From the NCBI GenBank assembly GCA_019843655.1, contig JACDQD010000001.1, forward strand, positions 42,786,230 through 42,850,229: 64,000 nt of DNA, in the 5' to 3' direction. Numbering within the stretch: the first letter of the stretch is position 1; every line of letters starts with the position of its first letter. The notes under the pieces are model-generated. The model was not told the DNA's origin. It saw only the letters and a program-made list of their open reading frames with translations, and ran no database searches. The position numbers and the translations under genes are program-made. This document shows, piece after piece, positions 47,990 to 58,790 of the stretch. This stretch comes from Lethocerus indicus (Eukaryota; Arthropoda; Insecta; Hemiptera; Belostomatidae).

Positions 47990-48835
47990 TCAAATTCATG
48001 TTCTGGCATGATGTTTAATTTTTTATTTGTATTCAATTCGTCCACACTGCAATAACACTGTTTTCTGTTTCACTGCTGTCTCTTACAATTGCCGTTTTTC
48101 CCTATGCTCAACGGGTATTTGCATAATAACTAAATGTACAACGCTGTACCGTTCGTGGAATAAAGGGCCTAATTACCATTGTATATAGTAATTATGGTCC
48201 CGGATTCGTATGATAGGATCGCGGTCCTCAAGTAAAAGGCGGTATAAATTCCGTTGATAATAACGGCAATAAAACTCCGTCGTCGGTATCAATAGCGGTG
48301 CAGGGCCTGAATTACAGCCGACTTTCTCTTTTTAATTGCGTAAATTTTTTCGCAGGGGCCCATTCAAAACGGAGCGGTGAGAGCGCGTATTAAAACGGGA
48401 GGTAGGTTAGAGGCCGGTCGGATTAACTTCGGGCAAAAATATCTCCTAAGTCGAATAATTTGTAGACTTTAATATCTTTCCGGAGCAATGGAAACCAGGG
48501 GATTCAAATAATAACAATTTATTCTTAAAGGTCGCCGAGAAAAAAATACAGCGTTATATTCCGCCCTGATAGCCCCTAATATATGTCCTTCTGGAAAAAT
48601 GCTTATTGAAAATTAAAGCAAAGCTTATTGTAATATCGTCTATGGTTCGATATTTTTCATCCCCGACGACGATTTGTAACCGACTGAAGAATGGACAGTC
48701 GTTAGAAAATAAAATAGCACATAGAAACCCCATTCAGAGGCATGCAAAAACAATGAGTTAAGGAACTTTTACCTAAACCTTTTTACCATTGATAGTCACA
48801 ATACGGTGACAGTGCTGAAATTGCAAAACACGGAA
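47990..48835. other. Unassigned intergenic DNA
   Basis: No gene or repeat recognised. Confidence 0.4.
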
Positions 48836-48838
48836 AAA

Positions 48839-48863
48839 ATACACACACACATATATACACATC
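48839..48863. repeat. Short CA/TA compound microsatellite
   Basis: ACACACACACATATATACAC within an AT-rich flank, just upstream of a family A motif. Confidence 0.8.
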
Positions 48864-48903
48864 ACTTTTGTGATCTTCTGTCTCTACTCCCCGATTCGGC
48901 CCT

Positions 48904-48942
48904 ATCCTAGACCCTTTTCCGATTTTCGCCATCGTCGGTAGT
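48904..48942 (-). ncRNA. Family A hammerhead-like motif with both stem I arms
   Basis: The minus strand reads CTACCGACGA, T, GGCGAAAATC, GGAAAAGG, GTCTAGGA. The outer CTA and TAG can pair, and a GUC triplet precedes the 3' arm. CUGA is mutated to CCGA and the CCGG palindrome is lost, so activity is unlikely. Confidence 0.55.
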
Positions 48943-48949
48943 CTTCAGT

Positions 48950-49860
48950 CAGCAAATTAATGTTACTGTGTTTCTGTTTTATTCGTCTTTTCCTAGGTTT
49001 ATGTACTTTCCGCGCTCTTTAAACGCTGGTATTTTTAAATAAATAAAAAAATAACTACCTTCACGGCAATGTGCCCACCTCATTGTCGACCCCTCGACGA
49101 TTTGTACGAACACCGTAAGATTATCTCGTGACAACGCAGGCGGATCGGAATCAATTTTTCGGTCGTAAAATCATAATTTCGGCGCCAAAGAATAAAGCGA
49201 AAACATAACTGGGATCGCTTCGCCTTACAAGATTGCTTCTCGGTTGTGGACGGTGTTTCATCTGCGAGGGTTGGCGGGTCTGGGGGCTGCGGAATCGTCG
49301 CCACAATCTGCTCTGCGATAAAACTAATAACGCAAGATTGGCCACGAGGCCACGATATAAAAGTTAGCCAGTGTGCCGGACGGTATTTTGCGGTGGTCGG
49401 TTCTTAATTTTGATAAAAGCTGGCCGGATCGGATTTGTTTTTCTTTTCCCCAATTACATCGTCCAGCTGTAACTATCGGGAGAATTGTAACGAATTATTA
49501 CTCTAGTATAAATTTAAATTTCAGACTGTTTTAAGGTCTAGATATAATAATTTTTTTTAAATATTCACATTGTACTGCGACAATGATTTTTTTAAAATGA
49601 AATATTGAAGAAAATGTCTGTCCGGTATTGTTGCCTCGGCTGGGGGCATTGTTGAAACGACACATCAAATCGGCCGTGGTTTGAAAATAGGTGAAAATAT
49701 TATTGAAATCGCACAAAGAAATTCGGGACTGAGCATTACGATTAACCGAGCGGAGCCCATTGACTCGTACCCGAACAACTGCTTCCCATCTAAATTATGG
49801 TTGGAGGCCCGCCGCTAGAGTTAGGCGTATGGAGTAAATGATTGATTGGTGTTCGATAGA
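48950..49860. other. Unassigned intergenic DNA
   Basis: No recognisable gene. Two overlapping minus frames at 49080-49345 are considered accidental. Confidence 0.4.
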
Positions 49861-49861
49861 G

Positions 49862-49930
49862 TAGTCCAGGGTCGAGACATTTGACCCGGAGTTCGATACT
49901 CCAGCGGTGGACCAAATTTCATTGTTATAA
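49862..49930 (-). mobile_element. Family C fragment (tRNA-like)
   Basis: The minus strand reads AATGAAATTTGGTCCACCGC, then GGAGTATCGAACTCCGGG, matching AAAGTTTGGTCCG...GGGATTCGGACCC of the copy at 10.28 kb. The terminal inverted sequence is not preserved. Confidence 0.55.
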
Positions 49931-50177
49931 CTTTATCGACATATAAAGACCTATACACGAGTGCCGTAAAATAATTTAATTACGTTTCACTGTACTTTTT
50001 CATTTCTACTCTATTGTACTGTATTAATTCGTTTGCACATAACTAGTAGCGTTGGGGTACAACCACGGACATTTAGTTACACCGCAGTTTAGAATACCTG
50101 TTTTGTTGTGCGCGAGAGGTTGGAATACCGTAAATTTCATGTGATCCTGTCTCTTCTCGCTGGTTTGGTCTTTTGTT

Positions 50178-50212
50178 TGATCGGTTTCGGCTACTCGCCA
50201 TCTTCAGCAGAC
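50178..50212 (-). ncRNA. Family A hammerhead-like motif
   Basis: The minus strand reads CTGCTGAAGA, T, GGCGAGTAGCC, GAAACCGATC. This fits CUGANGA with N=A, a GGC/GCC hairpin with a five-base loop, GAAA, and a UC after a degenerate palindrome (CCGA). It is one of the better-preserved cores in the window. Confidence 0.6.
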
Positions 50213-50518
50213 GTGTTAATCACTTTGGCACTTTGGATATTCTTTGGGCATTCACGGCACTGTCACTGTCACTTGTCTTGGTGGAATTGTGGGTTTGGGT
50301 GATTGTCTTTGTCTTATTTGGGTTGGGAGGGATTTGGTAAATATGCTTACGTCTTTGTCGGATTATCGGTCAAATATATATTGATCACACAGCTGGTCAC
50401 AACTATTAGGTTCTGACTTCCAAATATATGACAGGAAACCTATCTGGTATTGTGTTAACGATCATAAAAGTTTTCCTGTTGATCCAAACTTTATTGAAAA
50501 AAGTTTATTTTTAGTAAT

Positions 50519-50658
50519 CTAGTTAATCGTTGCAAGTGCACCAAACGAACTTTAGTTAAGTACATTTCCGCACCACCCTCAGGGGGCGCTAGTTTATCGG
50601 TGCAAGTGCACCCAACGAACTTTATTTAAGTACATTTCCACACCGCACTCAGAGTTCG
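50519..50658. repeat. Two 70-bp tandem units
   Basis: Units 50519-50588 and 50589-50658 are both exactly 70 bases and align without gaps. They share CTAGTT(A/T)ATCG, TGCAAGTGCACC, AACGAACTTTA and TAAGTACATTTCC and differ at about a dozen positions. A third unit begins with CTAGTTT and stops. Each unit contains the palindrome TGCACTTGCA (as TGCAAGTGCA). It may be the edge of a satellite or a LINE or SINE 3' microrepeat. Confidence 0.9.
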
Positions 50659-50679
50659 CTAGTTTTAGATTTATTATCG

Positions 50680-50960
50680 CTAACTTCCGGTAGGATGGCG
50701 TAATAGTGTGAGAATATCGTCAGTTGGACGGCGTTGACCCCCCTACTATTTCGGGATTTTTCCTGTCTTTTGAAAGTACCTGAGTTCCGAAACGTCGGAA
50801 ACAGACAACACCCCAGAGGGAGCCGGAAGGATAGGACAAAAATCCTTCCAAAGGAACACGCTCAGGTGGTTTCCAAACACAAAATCCCGAAATAGAAGCG
50901 GGTCAACCCTTGCTAACCGAGATTATTCCCACGGCATTACGTTATCCTATCGGTTATATT
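50680..50960. repeat. Family B repeat in fold-back arrangement
   Basis: The right part (about 50785-50960) is an ordinary plus-orientation family B copy: GAGTTCCGAAACGTCGGAAA, GGTGGTTTCCAAACAC, CCCGAAATAGAAGCGGGTCA, ACCCTTGCTAACCGAG. The left part (50680-50785) is the inverted version of its 3' portion: GTTGACC...CTACTATTTCGGGATTTTTC, CTGTCTTTTGAAAGTACCTG. Together they form long imperfect inverted arms around the GAAACGTCGG segment. Confidence 0.75.
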
Positions 50961-50964
50961 ATAA

Positions 50965-51530
50965 TTCAAGTTTTGGTCGCAGAATCCTTCGATTATTTAT
51001 CAATTTCTCTTTTTATTTGAGTGATAAATAATAAATATCATAGCTTTTAGTCGCACTTTAAACGCGGAATATAATGGTTTGAAATTATTAGTAGGTTTCA
51101 AGACATCTAAAAATAATTTTTAACCTTGTAAAGACAATATTTAGTATTGGGAGTAAAGCTCGAGCATTCGACATTCCGCATTTCCGCGTTCCTCTGTTTC
51201 AATAAGGGCAATGAATAGGGTTAATTTTACAAAACCCTCATCCCGGGACATTCCCGACGGTACGGGAATACAGTACAACAATAACGGGAGAGTGGCCCCA
51301 ATAAAAATGCGAACAGTGGCCGTTTAGAAGAAATAAAAAACAAAACGAAAGAAATCATTTAAAAAAGAAATAATTGGTAGGGGGTGAAGGATAAAAGCGG
51401 AGGGTGGTCCGCAAAAAAGTGCCGGCGTTTTCAACATTGGGTCACTCCACAACAACTGCCACCGTCCCCGGATGTAATGGCCAGATTAATTTTGACTTTG
51501 TTCTCATTTTCTCCTCCCTACTTCGACTTG
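50965..51530. other. Unassigned intergenic DNA
   Basis: AT-rich, no recognisable gene. Confidence 0.4.
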
Positions 51531-51539
51531 AATCGACGA

Positions 51540-51620
51540 ATCCCCCACCGGGAATCGAACCAGCGCGGGACTACTGTTATCCAGACATGAGGCCCCGTCG
51601 GCAATCTACAAGCTGACCAT
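51540..51620 (-). repeat. tRNA-like B-box element, family C-like
   Basis: The minus strand contains GGTTCGATTCCCGGTGGGGG preceded by GTCCCGCGCT. It resembles the 3' half of a tRNA gene, but the 5' half (A box, D arm) does not fold, so I treat it as a tRNA-derived repeat fragment. Confidence 0.45.
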
Positions 51621-51624
51621 ATTT

Positions 51625-52200
51625 TTTAACGTTGTTAAAACCCCGGGAGCTCCGTCATCCCACAATTTTAAATTACAGTAATACTCATGGCCCTTATTTT
51701 TTATATAAGATTCCCTTTTATTTAATTATACAATACAATAACGGGAAGCCGACATCTGACTACTGAGATCCGCAACGCTCGACTAAGAAAATAAATTAAT
51801 TTATCCTACGGTTACTCACGATTTATGGAGCGTCGAAATCATTATATGAAAAGGGGAAAAAGTTTTACAATTTCTCGTGGTTACAGGCAGTACAACAAAT
51901 AAACGTCACCTGTTGCCTTCTATGTAGTTCGACCATTATGGCGACTAACAATAATTATATAAGAGGAAAGTAATGTATTAATTGAGCTTAGAATATCCTT
52001 TAGAAATTCCATCATACTGCTTCAAGGCACACCGCGCACCTATCCAGTTGGAGGCGTGCGCGTGTTCTACTAACGGCTGAGGAAATTCTTAGTAGTATTA
52101 GGAAAATCTTATATAAATATACTGAAAATATATTTTTTCACACTTAATAACTAACCGCCGGTGGCTTCTTCTAAGAAGGTTAGGCATTTAGGTTATTTTG
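51625..52200. other. Unassigned intergenic DNA
   Basis: AT-rich, nothing recognised. Confidence 0.4.
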
Positions 52201-52204
52201 AGTT

Positions 52205-52570
52205 TTGATTTTGAAAGAAATGCATTCCTTCCAAATTATAAGCCAGGAGGTTTGTTCGGGTTGTAGAGCCGACTGCGCATTATCGCTTTATGTTGTTTAT
52301 ATGTCGCGTTGGTATCATTTCCGTAGAATGCGCGGCATCGCGTTGTCTAATTCAGATTATAATTGGCAGGATATTGCATCGCGTATCGGAAAATGTGGGA
52401 CAACGATTCCGAGACGTTCCGAGAACAACGGAGTTGGAATGAACGCGCGTTGGATACGACATAGGGGCTGCATAACAACAATCCGCACGAATAGCAACAC
52501 CCGGTCCAATCGAGTGGGAAAATTAGCAATCGTGTTATGGGACGGTTGTGTAAGGCCAATTTCTGGGTGA
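52205..52570 (+). pseudogene. Possible decayed HTH transposase (Tc1-like?), weak
   Basis: A 121-codon frame contains RMRGIALSNSDYNWQDIASR, then IGKCGTTIPRR, which has the layout of the first helix-turn-helix of Tc1-like transposases (R..I..L...G.s...IA...G....TV.R). After it comes arginine-rich sequence (RHRGCITTIRT) in the place of the usual linker. No catalytic acidic triad or terminal inverted repeats were found. The similarity is by eye only; chance is a real alternative. Confidence 0.3.
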
Positions 52571-52579
52571 TTCCATCGC

Positions 52580-53095
52580 CCCTGGGAGAACCGCGCATGT
52601 ATCCCCCCCTTACATCATTATTCGTCTGAAACACACGCGTCTCTGCTCACGTTTGATTCGGGACGAGCTATCGGCGCATTTTCAGTCGGAGGAGACGGAC
52701 GGGGGGGGGCTTGCATAATTCCACGGCGTTTGCATAAATCGGTTGTCGAGATTATTCCAAATAAAAAATACCCAACCGATGGGGGGGGTGCTCCACTCGA
52801 AAATAGAATGAAAACTCTTCGAAAACCGCACCGATCGACAGAAATCCCTAACTTTTTCGCTTGGTTTAGGTAAGAAATGATATTCTAACAGTGTCTTACT
52901 ATTCGGCATGAACTCGAGAGTTCCAACCAATTGGAGTGAAGGAACACGGTCTAACAATTTGCTAATAATTTTGCATAATAAGTGTTTGCCTTGACTCGAA
53001 GATAGGAATAAATAATTCATTAGTTATTATTAATTTATAGACACGCAGTTCGGCAAGGCTAAATTAATTGGGTAATTTATCACTCTTCCGACCTC
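52580..53095. other. Unassigned intergenic DNA
   Basis: Two long G runs (52701-52709 and near 52783-52789). No recognised gene. Confidence 0.4.
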
Positions 53096-53102
53096 CTGCT
53101 CC

Positions 53103-53135
53103 TATCGGTTTTGGCTTCTCGCCGTCGTAAGTAGA
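53103..53135 (-). ncRNA. Family A hammerhead-like motif
   Basis: The minus strand reads CTACTTACGA, C, GGCGAGAAGCC, AAAACCGATA. One base in CUGA and the G of GAAA are changed; the hairpin is perfect. Confidence 0.5.
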
Positions 53136-53267
53136 TTGGTGTAGCATTTAAGTATGCCGGTTTCCGATGGGGAATCCTGCCCACACTGCCGCGGCCAGTA
53201 GTAACAATATCTGGCTCTATAACTGGGATGCTTCCTGAGCAACTGATATGCGTAAATACCTAAATAT

Positions 53268-53302
53268 ATTACTGATGGCGAGAACCCGAAACCGGTCTAG
53301 GG
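53268..53302 (+). ncRNA. Family A hammerhead-like motif, good 3' half
   Basis: The plus strand reads TTACTGATGG, CGAGAACCC, GAAACC, GGTCTAGGGG. GAAA, the CCGG palindrome and GUC followed by UAG are intact; the 5' side has lost about three bases. It faces the minus-strand copy at 53.10-53.13 kb across roughly 135 bases, so the two form an inverted pair. Confidence 0.55.
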
Positions 53303-53309
53303 GCGTATG

Positions 53310-54390
53310 AGTTACGAAATAATACTACATTGAGTTCTAACTATTGTAGACACATTTCAGGCATTTTGTACGTCCGTAGCGAAGAACCGATACGCTGGCA
53401 AATCTATTATCCCTTAATTATGTAATTCACCATTTATATCATTATAATTTAATTCCTCCAAACTTTTTTATCTTTCTTTTTATAAATAACGCTACGGGTA
53501 ACACGTGTATGGAAAATTACCTTTCATTTTCCTAACCTTAGAATGAGTTCGGTGGAATGTTATGACGACTGTATATACTACTTCCACACTGTTATTATCA
53601 ATACATACGCAATGTCGTACGTATCCAATCAAATTTTAACGCACTCTGAAGGAACGATCCACCCACATAAATACCATTGCAGTAGAATTACCAACCGAAT
53701 GCTACTGACGACGGCAGAAAATCCAGAGACACAATAAATATTTAACTAAAATGTATTCCGGCACTTCAACATCGAATTAATCAGCGAGTTTATTCTTTTT
53801 TACCCGCTAGTTTTCCCAAAACGGTTTTTATCCCATCAAAAAGCCGAGCCGGCGGTGGATTCAAAATCGGATACAGGGATGGGGCGGGGAGAGAGGTGTT
53901 ATTCGGCGACTTTTCGCCCTCGGAAAATATAATTATTCAAATATTTCAGTAAAGATAATGGGTTTTCTCGAAGGCCTCGCCCCGGTCCCTTTCTGCATAA
54001 TAGAGTTCGTCTTTAATTAAAAAGGTCGTTTAAAAAGGTAATGTTCAATGCGAAATAAAGTGAATCCTTGAGCAAGACCGCCGTTCATCCTTCCTTAATC
54101 GCCGGAATTAACAGCGTTAATTAATGCCAACTATGGACTCGAGTCCGGTTTCTCTTCGAAACTCATAATTTGGATTTTTTATTTCGCGAAAGCGGCCGGA
54201 GACAAACAATTTTTTCGTCTTCAATTTAACTCATAAAATCGATCGTGCTAGGACATTATTAATCCGGAGGTTTCGGCTGAGGATTATGCAACACAAATTG
54301 CCGGTAGTGACAGTGGAGGCGCGAATATGAACGGAAAGAGAGGGAAAAATTGCCGCGGAGGAGTTCTAGGGGGACACGGACGGATGGGGG
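53310..54390. other. Unassigned intergenic DNA
   Basis: No gene recognised. Confidence 0.4.
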
Positions 54391-54396
54391 ATTTTA

Positions 54397-54413
54397 CCCC
54401 CCCCCCCCCCCCC
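54397..54413. repeat. C17 homopolymer
   Basis: Seventeen consecutive cytosines in a CG-rich context. Frames through it give polyglycine on the minus strand and should not be read as protein. Confidence 0.95.
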
Positions 54414-54414
54414 G

Positions 54415-55600
54415 AAGCTACCGCCGGAAATAACGAACTGCGAGTACAACGTACGGGCGAATTAATAGGACGTTGCGAGTGATACTCGGTACTCGAAGAG
54501 CCGACAAGGAAATACGAGCGAATGTCGAGGGAACAGGAACAAAAAAAGAGGACAAAATTCTTCGTACAATCATTGAGAGCGGCGGTTTTATAACAAAACA
54601 ATTCTTTAGCCCAGAAAAACTGCTGTGCCAGTTTAAGTGCAACAGTGTTACAGTGCTAACGACGGTATACGTCCGGTCTTATATTGTGCCCGGTGCCTCG
54701 AGTGCACCGACACTAAATATCGTGAATAGTGCAGTGATCCAAGTGGCGTTTCAGAGCATACGCTCCATTGTACTGTCGAAATAACAAAAAGTACCGGGAA
54801 ACTAAGCGCAGTATTAAAGTCAAGCACGCGTTAAGAGCATTTAAATTCAAAAACGAATATTTGAACAAAATATTTGTATCTATTAAACAGAACGTAGTAA
54901 ATGAAGAAATCGTGGGCTAAAATCATTTACGCTAATAATATAATACTACACTGGATGTCTGGCGAGGGTTCCGCCATGAGTACCACAGAACGCGTATTTG
55001 ATAATGGGAGAATTCGACAAGCCGGAGAGACGAAACTCGGTAAGGAGGAACTCGGTATAACGTTAAGTACCCCCACCCCATCTGATTTAGTCGCCAACTT
55101 TTAACCCCGCGGAAAGTGCGTTTTCAGGGATCACAATCCGCCAACTGATAGGAGCCGTTGTATATTAAATCGCGGGTAAACATTGATCCGGGCGCAAAAG
55201 ACTGAAGGGAACTTATTTCATACGGGAGAGCCATAAAACTCATCCTAAGTTTCCCAATCCCACAATGCCCCCTAGAGCGTATATCGTGTGAATTACGGGC
55301 AAGCTGTATTTGGAACAATGCGTATACTGTTAGCCTGCGGTATCTGAAATTATGATTTAAATCGCGTTGTATATTTATCAAAGATGTGACCCCTGCGACG
55401 TTTTTGTTCGTCCAGGTATTTTCCACCGCTTTCGCAGTTTTTTTTGGCCGAGAGAGAATTAATTTTATCCTTGGCGTTAGTGCGGACATTGTTTGTTTAC
55501 GATCAATTAATTATTTGTCTGTAATTTAATACAGGTCACGAGCAATTTCCGATAAAGAGCGAATTAACGCGATTTATTCGCTTCAGCGATTTTACCCGAG
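54415..55600. other. Unassigned DNA, including two 100-120-codon frames
   Basis: A 103-codon plus frame (54473-54784) and a 121-codon minus frame (55124-55489) are present. Neither shows a domain that I recognise. The minus frame has protein-like composition, so it could be part of an exon or an old element, but there is nothing to decide it. Confidence 0.35.
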
Positions 55601-55608
55601 GTTATGAG

Positions 55609-55712
55609 TTCCTCTCGTTTAATAAGACAAAGGAAAATTCTGTCCACCACATCGGGTTTCGAACATGAGACGACGCGCTAACGCCGCACCGCTTTAAATA
55701 CTAATCCAAACA
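55609..55712 (+). mobile_element. Family C element
   Basis: CCTCTCGTTTAATAAGACAA opens the element; AAAATTCTGTCCACCACATC and GGGTTTCGAAC (the reversed B box) follow, then CGACGCGCTAACGCC. The order matches 21.56 and 59.88 kb. The distal inverted end was not found. Confidence 0.65.
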
Positions 55713-55719
55713 AAGTGCA

Positions 55720-55950
55720 GTAACAGTTTCGAAACGTCGGAAGCAGACGACGCCCGAGAGGGCCCCAGAAGTGAAGGACAAAGACCTTCCCCAGTGGAAC
55801 CCGCTGCTCCGGTGGTTTACAAACGGAAGAAAAATGACGGAATAGCAGGGGGTCAACCCTTGCCAACCGAGGTTGTTGCCACAGTAGTATTACGCGATCC
55901 CACCGGAAGTTAGTGATGATTCAAGTTCTGTTCGCGGAAACTTTCGCACA
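55720..55950 (+). repeat. Family B repeat
   Basis: CGAAACGTCGGAAGCAGACG, AGAGGGCCCCAGAAG, GGTGGTTTACAAACGGAAG, GGGTCAACCCTTGCCAACCG, TATTACGCGATCCCACCGGA and GATGATTCAAGTTCTGTTCG are all present in order. This is the short form, lacking the module seen at 30.27 kb. Confidence 0.8.
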
Positions 55951-55959
55951 TTTAACCCA

Positions 55960-56765
55960 CGTTTTTCTTTATTCCCCAACTAAAATGTGTCGGAAAAATA
56001 TATTTCCTATTTTTATTTTAGAGAGACTAATGCAATACTGGAAATCCGAGTGAAGCGTGTACATAAGTTCGAGTATTTAGGGCGTACGTTCCAAATCGCG
56101 AGATGGTTATTTTGAACGGTTCCGGCTCGGTGGGCGCCAAGTCCCGGACATTTTTGCCAAGGCGCTTGATGCCAAGTCCATTGTGCCGGCGGGTAATCCG
56201 GTAATGAACTCGCAACATGAGATAAGGAGATCGTTTAGATCCCCCCTTCCACCATTGTTAGTTTAGTCCCCATACAGCCGGCCTCTCTCTCCCTCAATAA
56301 CGCTGACAGTAATACTTTCAATCCAACTTTATTCAGCGAAACAGCACAGAAAATTGCTATCGTTGCCGTAATGGATGTCTATAAAACAAAACGCGTTTAC
56401 GACAATACGGACTGAATTCTATTTTTGAGTTTGCCGCGGTTTACCAAATTTGTTTCGATTAATTAATGCAAATTCTGATAGCGGGGATCTTCGGGTTAAT
56501 GGGCCCGATTAACTCCCCCAGTTTTCCTTCGATAATAATTTGTACTGAATAATCGACAGTGAATGTCGCTTAGTGACATTCTTAAATACCTCGCTATCAG
56601 AAACTGGTATATCTCAGTGCCGAATAGGCGAATGTAGAGATTAGAGATGATATTCCAAGTCATCGCGGTAGGTCAAAATTGTTCTTTCGTTTCGGATATA
56701 ACCATAAACCATCCCACTCACTAGCGGACATGAACTTTAAAATTATTATTTAAATTTTGCAGTTA
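55960..56765. other. Unassigned intergenic DNA
   Basis: No gene recognised. Confidence 0.4.
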
Positions 56766-56770
56766 ATGAC

Positions 56771-57015
56771 AGATCGGGATTCCGGACAAGAGCATAAATT
56801 CCGGATCCGTCTTGGCCAATCTCATAGGCGCAGCCGAACTATATATTATATATTGGACTACCGTTTTATAGCATAATTTCCTGGCTTATTTATGCCCTTT
56901 TATGCAAGATATTAATTCGGTTAATGATATACATTGCGCAAGTCGTTGTTGGAAAACATTGACCAGTTGGGATTCAGGACAAAGGCATACAAATTCCGGG
57001 TCCCTGCTGGCCTGT
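56771..57015. repeat. Pair of direct repeats about 52 bp long, 193 bp apart
   Basis: GGGATTCCGGACAAGAGCAT...AAATTCCGGATCCG at 56776 recurs as GGGATTCAGGACAAAGGCAT...AAATTCCGGGTCCC near 56969, each followed by a TGGCC/TGGCCTG segment. The spacing is typical of a short tandem duplication or a small element with direct ends. Confidence 0.7.
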
Positions 57016-57019
57016 TCGA

Positions 57020-57260
57020 AATTATAAATTTTATCTTTTGCTTACTAATAAATAGAACGAAGTCAATTTCTTTAAACTAATCATTTCGGATTTTAAATAT
57101 TTCATCCTTCTTAATGCAAGCTTAACTTTTAAACTGTACTTAGTTTCCCTGTATATCTTTATCCACTACTACATAACGCAGTAATAAAGCAATAAGTAAG
57201 AACAACGATATTTGTTAAATGAGCGAAAGATTCCGCGAACAGGAATTATCACTAACTAGT
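57020..57260. other. Unassigned intergenic DNA
   Basis: Nothing recognised. Confidence 0.4.
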
Positions 57261-57264
57261 AGCA

Positions 57265-57425
57265 GGTAACACTGTGGGAAGAACCTCGGTCGGCAGGGGT
57301 TGGCCCACTGCTATTCCAGGGTTTTTCCTGTGTTTGGAGACCACCTGAGCGGGTTTTTGCCCTATCCTTCTGCGGCCCCTCGGGTGTCGACTGCTTCCCA
57401 CTTTTCGGAACTCATACCGGTTCGA
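57265..57425 (-). repeat. Family B repeat, inverted copy
   Basis: The plus strand reads CCTCGGTCGGCAGGGGTTGG, CTATTCCAGGGTTTTTCCTG, TGTTTGGAGACCACCTGAGC, TGCGGCCCCTCGGGTGTCGA and CCCACTTTTCGGAACTC, the reverse complement of the short form. Confidence 0.75.
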
Positions 57426-57429
57426 CTTC

Positions 57430-58085
57430 GGTCGGAAATTCAAATCACGAATCTCCTAGGCATCGCCGCTAAAGATAATGAAGATTCAAGAATGCTGGAT
57501 TACACTATTCTCGATAATAAATGGATATCCAAACCGCGACAATTAGCCAACAAAATGCTGACACGAAGCTATAAATCGCACGACTTCCGCTAATCCACCT
57601 TCGAGAATGCTCCCAACCGTGAAAGAGAGCATTCAGCAGCCCCTAACCCCAGTTCTTTTGTGGCGAATATAGTTTATTCGCTTAAAAACAGGCCCTTTAG
57701 ACACTAGGGCGTTTCCTCGTATTGCCACGCCCGAACGCCCTTTCAGGAGAGCAGTCGTAAATTGGTAGTCAACTTTGATTCGCGTTTGAAATCTCCGGGG
57801 CTTCGATTTGTCAAAGGATTTGCACAGAGGTTTGTGTCTGAGATAAACAGACGCGGGGGGAAGGGTTTGAATCGCACATCCGGCGGCGGTTCTATACGCT
57901 TTGTAGCCCCGTTCTTCCGACGCCCCTTTCACAACTTCCTTCGAAATTGGAAGAGACTTCGTGGGTTGTTGGAGGGGGGTTAAAAGTCGGGGGTTTAAAA
58001 ATCGGAGTCGTAGAATTTCGTTGTCTAACCGGCACATTAAACGGTAAATCGAATATTCGATAGAGCTCGTGTACGTTGATATACA
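57430..58085. other. Unassigned DNA with a 134-codon frame
   Basis: A 134-codon minus frame (57633-58037) overlaps a 73-codon plus frame. I recognise no domain in either. Confidence 0.35.
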
Positions 58086-58087
58086 GG

Positions 58088-58116
58088 ATTATGCTTCTCG
58101 TCGGGGTCAGTAGCGT
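58088..58116 (-). ncRNA. Family A hammerhead-like motif, decayed
   Basis: The minus strand reads CTACTGACCC, CGACGAGAAGC, ATAATCC. CUGA survives, but the hairpin and GAAA do not. Confidence 0.4.
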
Positions 58117-58119
58117 TCG

Positions 58120-58615
58120 GACTGTACTTTAATATAAGCCCACTACAATGAGGAAATTTATGAGTTTTGGTCTTTATTTAAAATACGCATACACAAGGGT
58201 TACACATTAATTACATTAACTAAGCCACATATAAAAGACTGGACGCAAGGTCGAACCTTTTTACATTAGGTGACATATCTACTTTCTAATTTATGGGATC
58301 AGAGATTCTGAAGGGACTCCGTATTTAGTTTTGGCTCGCGTGGCAGGGATAACTTGCTTTGTTGGGAATCGAGGAAAAAGAATATTCGTTCCTCTGAACA
58401 ATATTCGCGGGGAGAAACCGACGGCAAGAGTCGGCGCAAGGTCAAGATGAAATAAGTTAATTTAGACCTTAATTTCAATGAAGCAGTCGCCTAACATTTC
58501 CAGAGTAAAATATTGACTCATACCAACCAGAAATAGGCCAATTTGATTTTCAAAATTTAATTGCTTTATTTGTTATTATCTGAACTATACGTTTCATGAC
58601 CCATTATTTTTGAAA
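58120..58615. other. Unassigned intergenic DNA
   Basis: Nothing recognised. Confidence 0.4.
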
Positions 58616-58619
58616 CCCA

Positions 58620-58650
58620 TTAAGCTGATGATGGAGATAAGTAGCATAGT
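58620..58650 (+). ncRNA. Family A-like CUGAUGA fragment
   Basis: GCTGATGATGGAGATAAGTA keeps CUGANGA, but no hairpin or GAAA follows. It sits about 100 bases from a minus-strand copy. Confidence 0.3.
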
Positions 58651-58747
58651 TTTCTGCTAATTGTGTTTGCGGAGACAATTTAGGATATTTGTTTCGGGAC
58701 CAGCATGGGTTCGGAATAGCATCGCTGATACAAAAAACATATCTTTT

Positions 58748-58790
58748 TATAGCGGCTTCTCGCCGTCATCAATAGGGTTCCGTCAGTAAA
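58748..58790 (-). ncRNA. Family A hammerhead-like motif
   Basis: The minus strand reads CTATTGATGA, C, GGCGAGAAGCC, GCTATAAA. CUGA is UUGA and GAAA is gone; the hairpin is perfect. The sequence after it (CCGTCAGTAAAACAACACTG ... GTTGATAACTATATG) is shared in part with 7.24 and 11.03 kb. Confidence 0.45.

Noticed and set aside
50108..50302. 64-codon hydrophobic frame suggesting a small membrane protein
   Set aside because: The frame runs through a family A motif and has no independent support.
54284..54601. 105-codon minus frame with polyglycine
   Set aside because: Driven by the C17 homopolymer; no domain.
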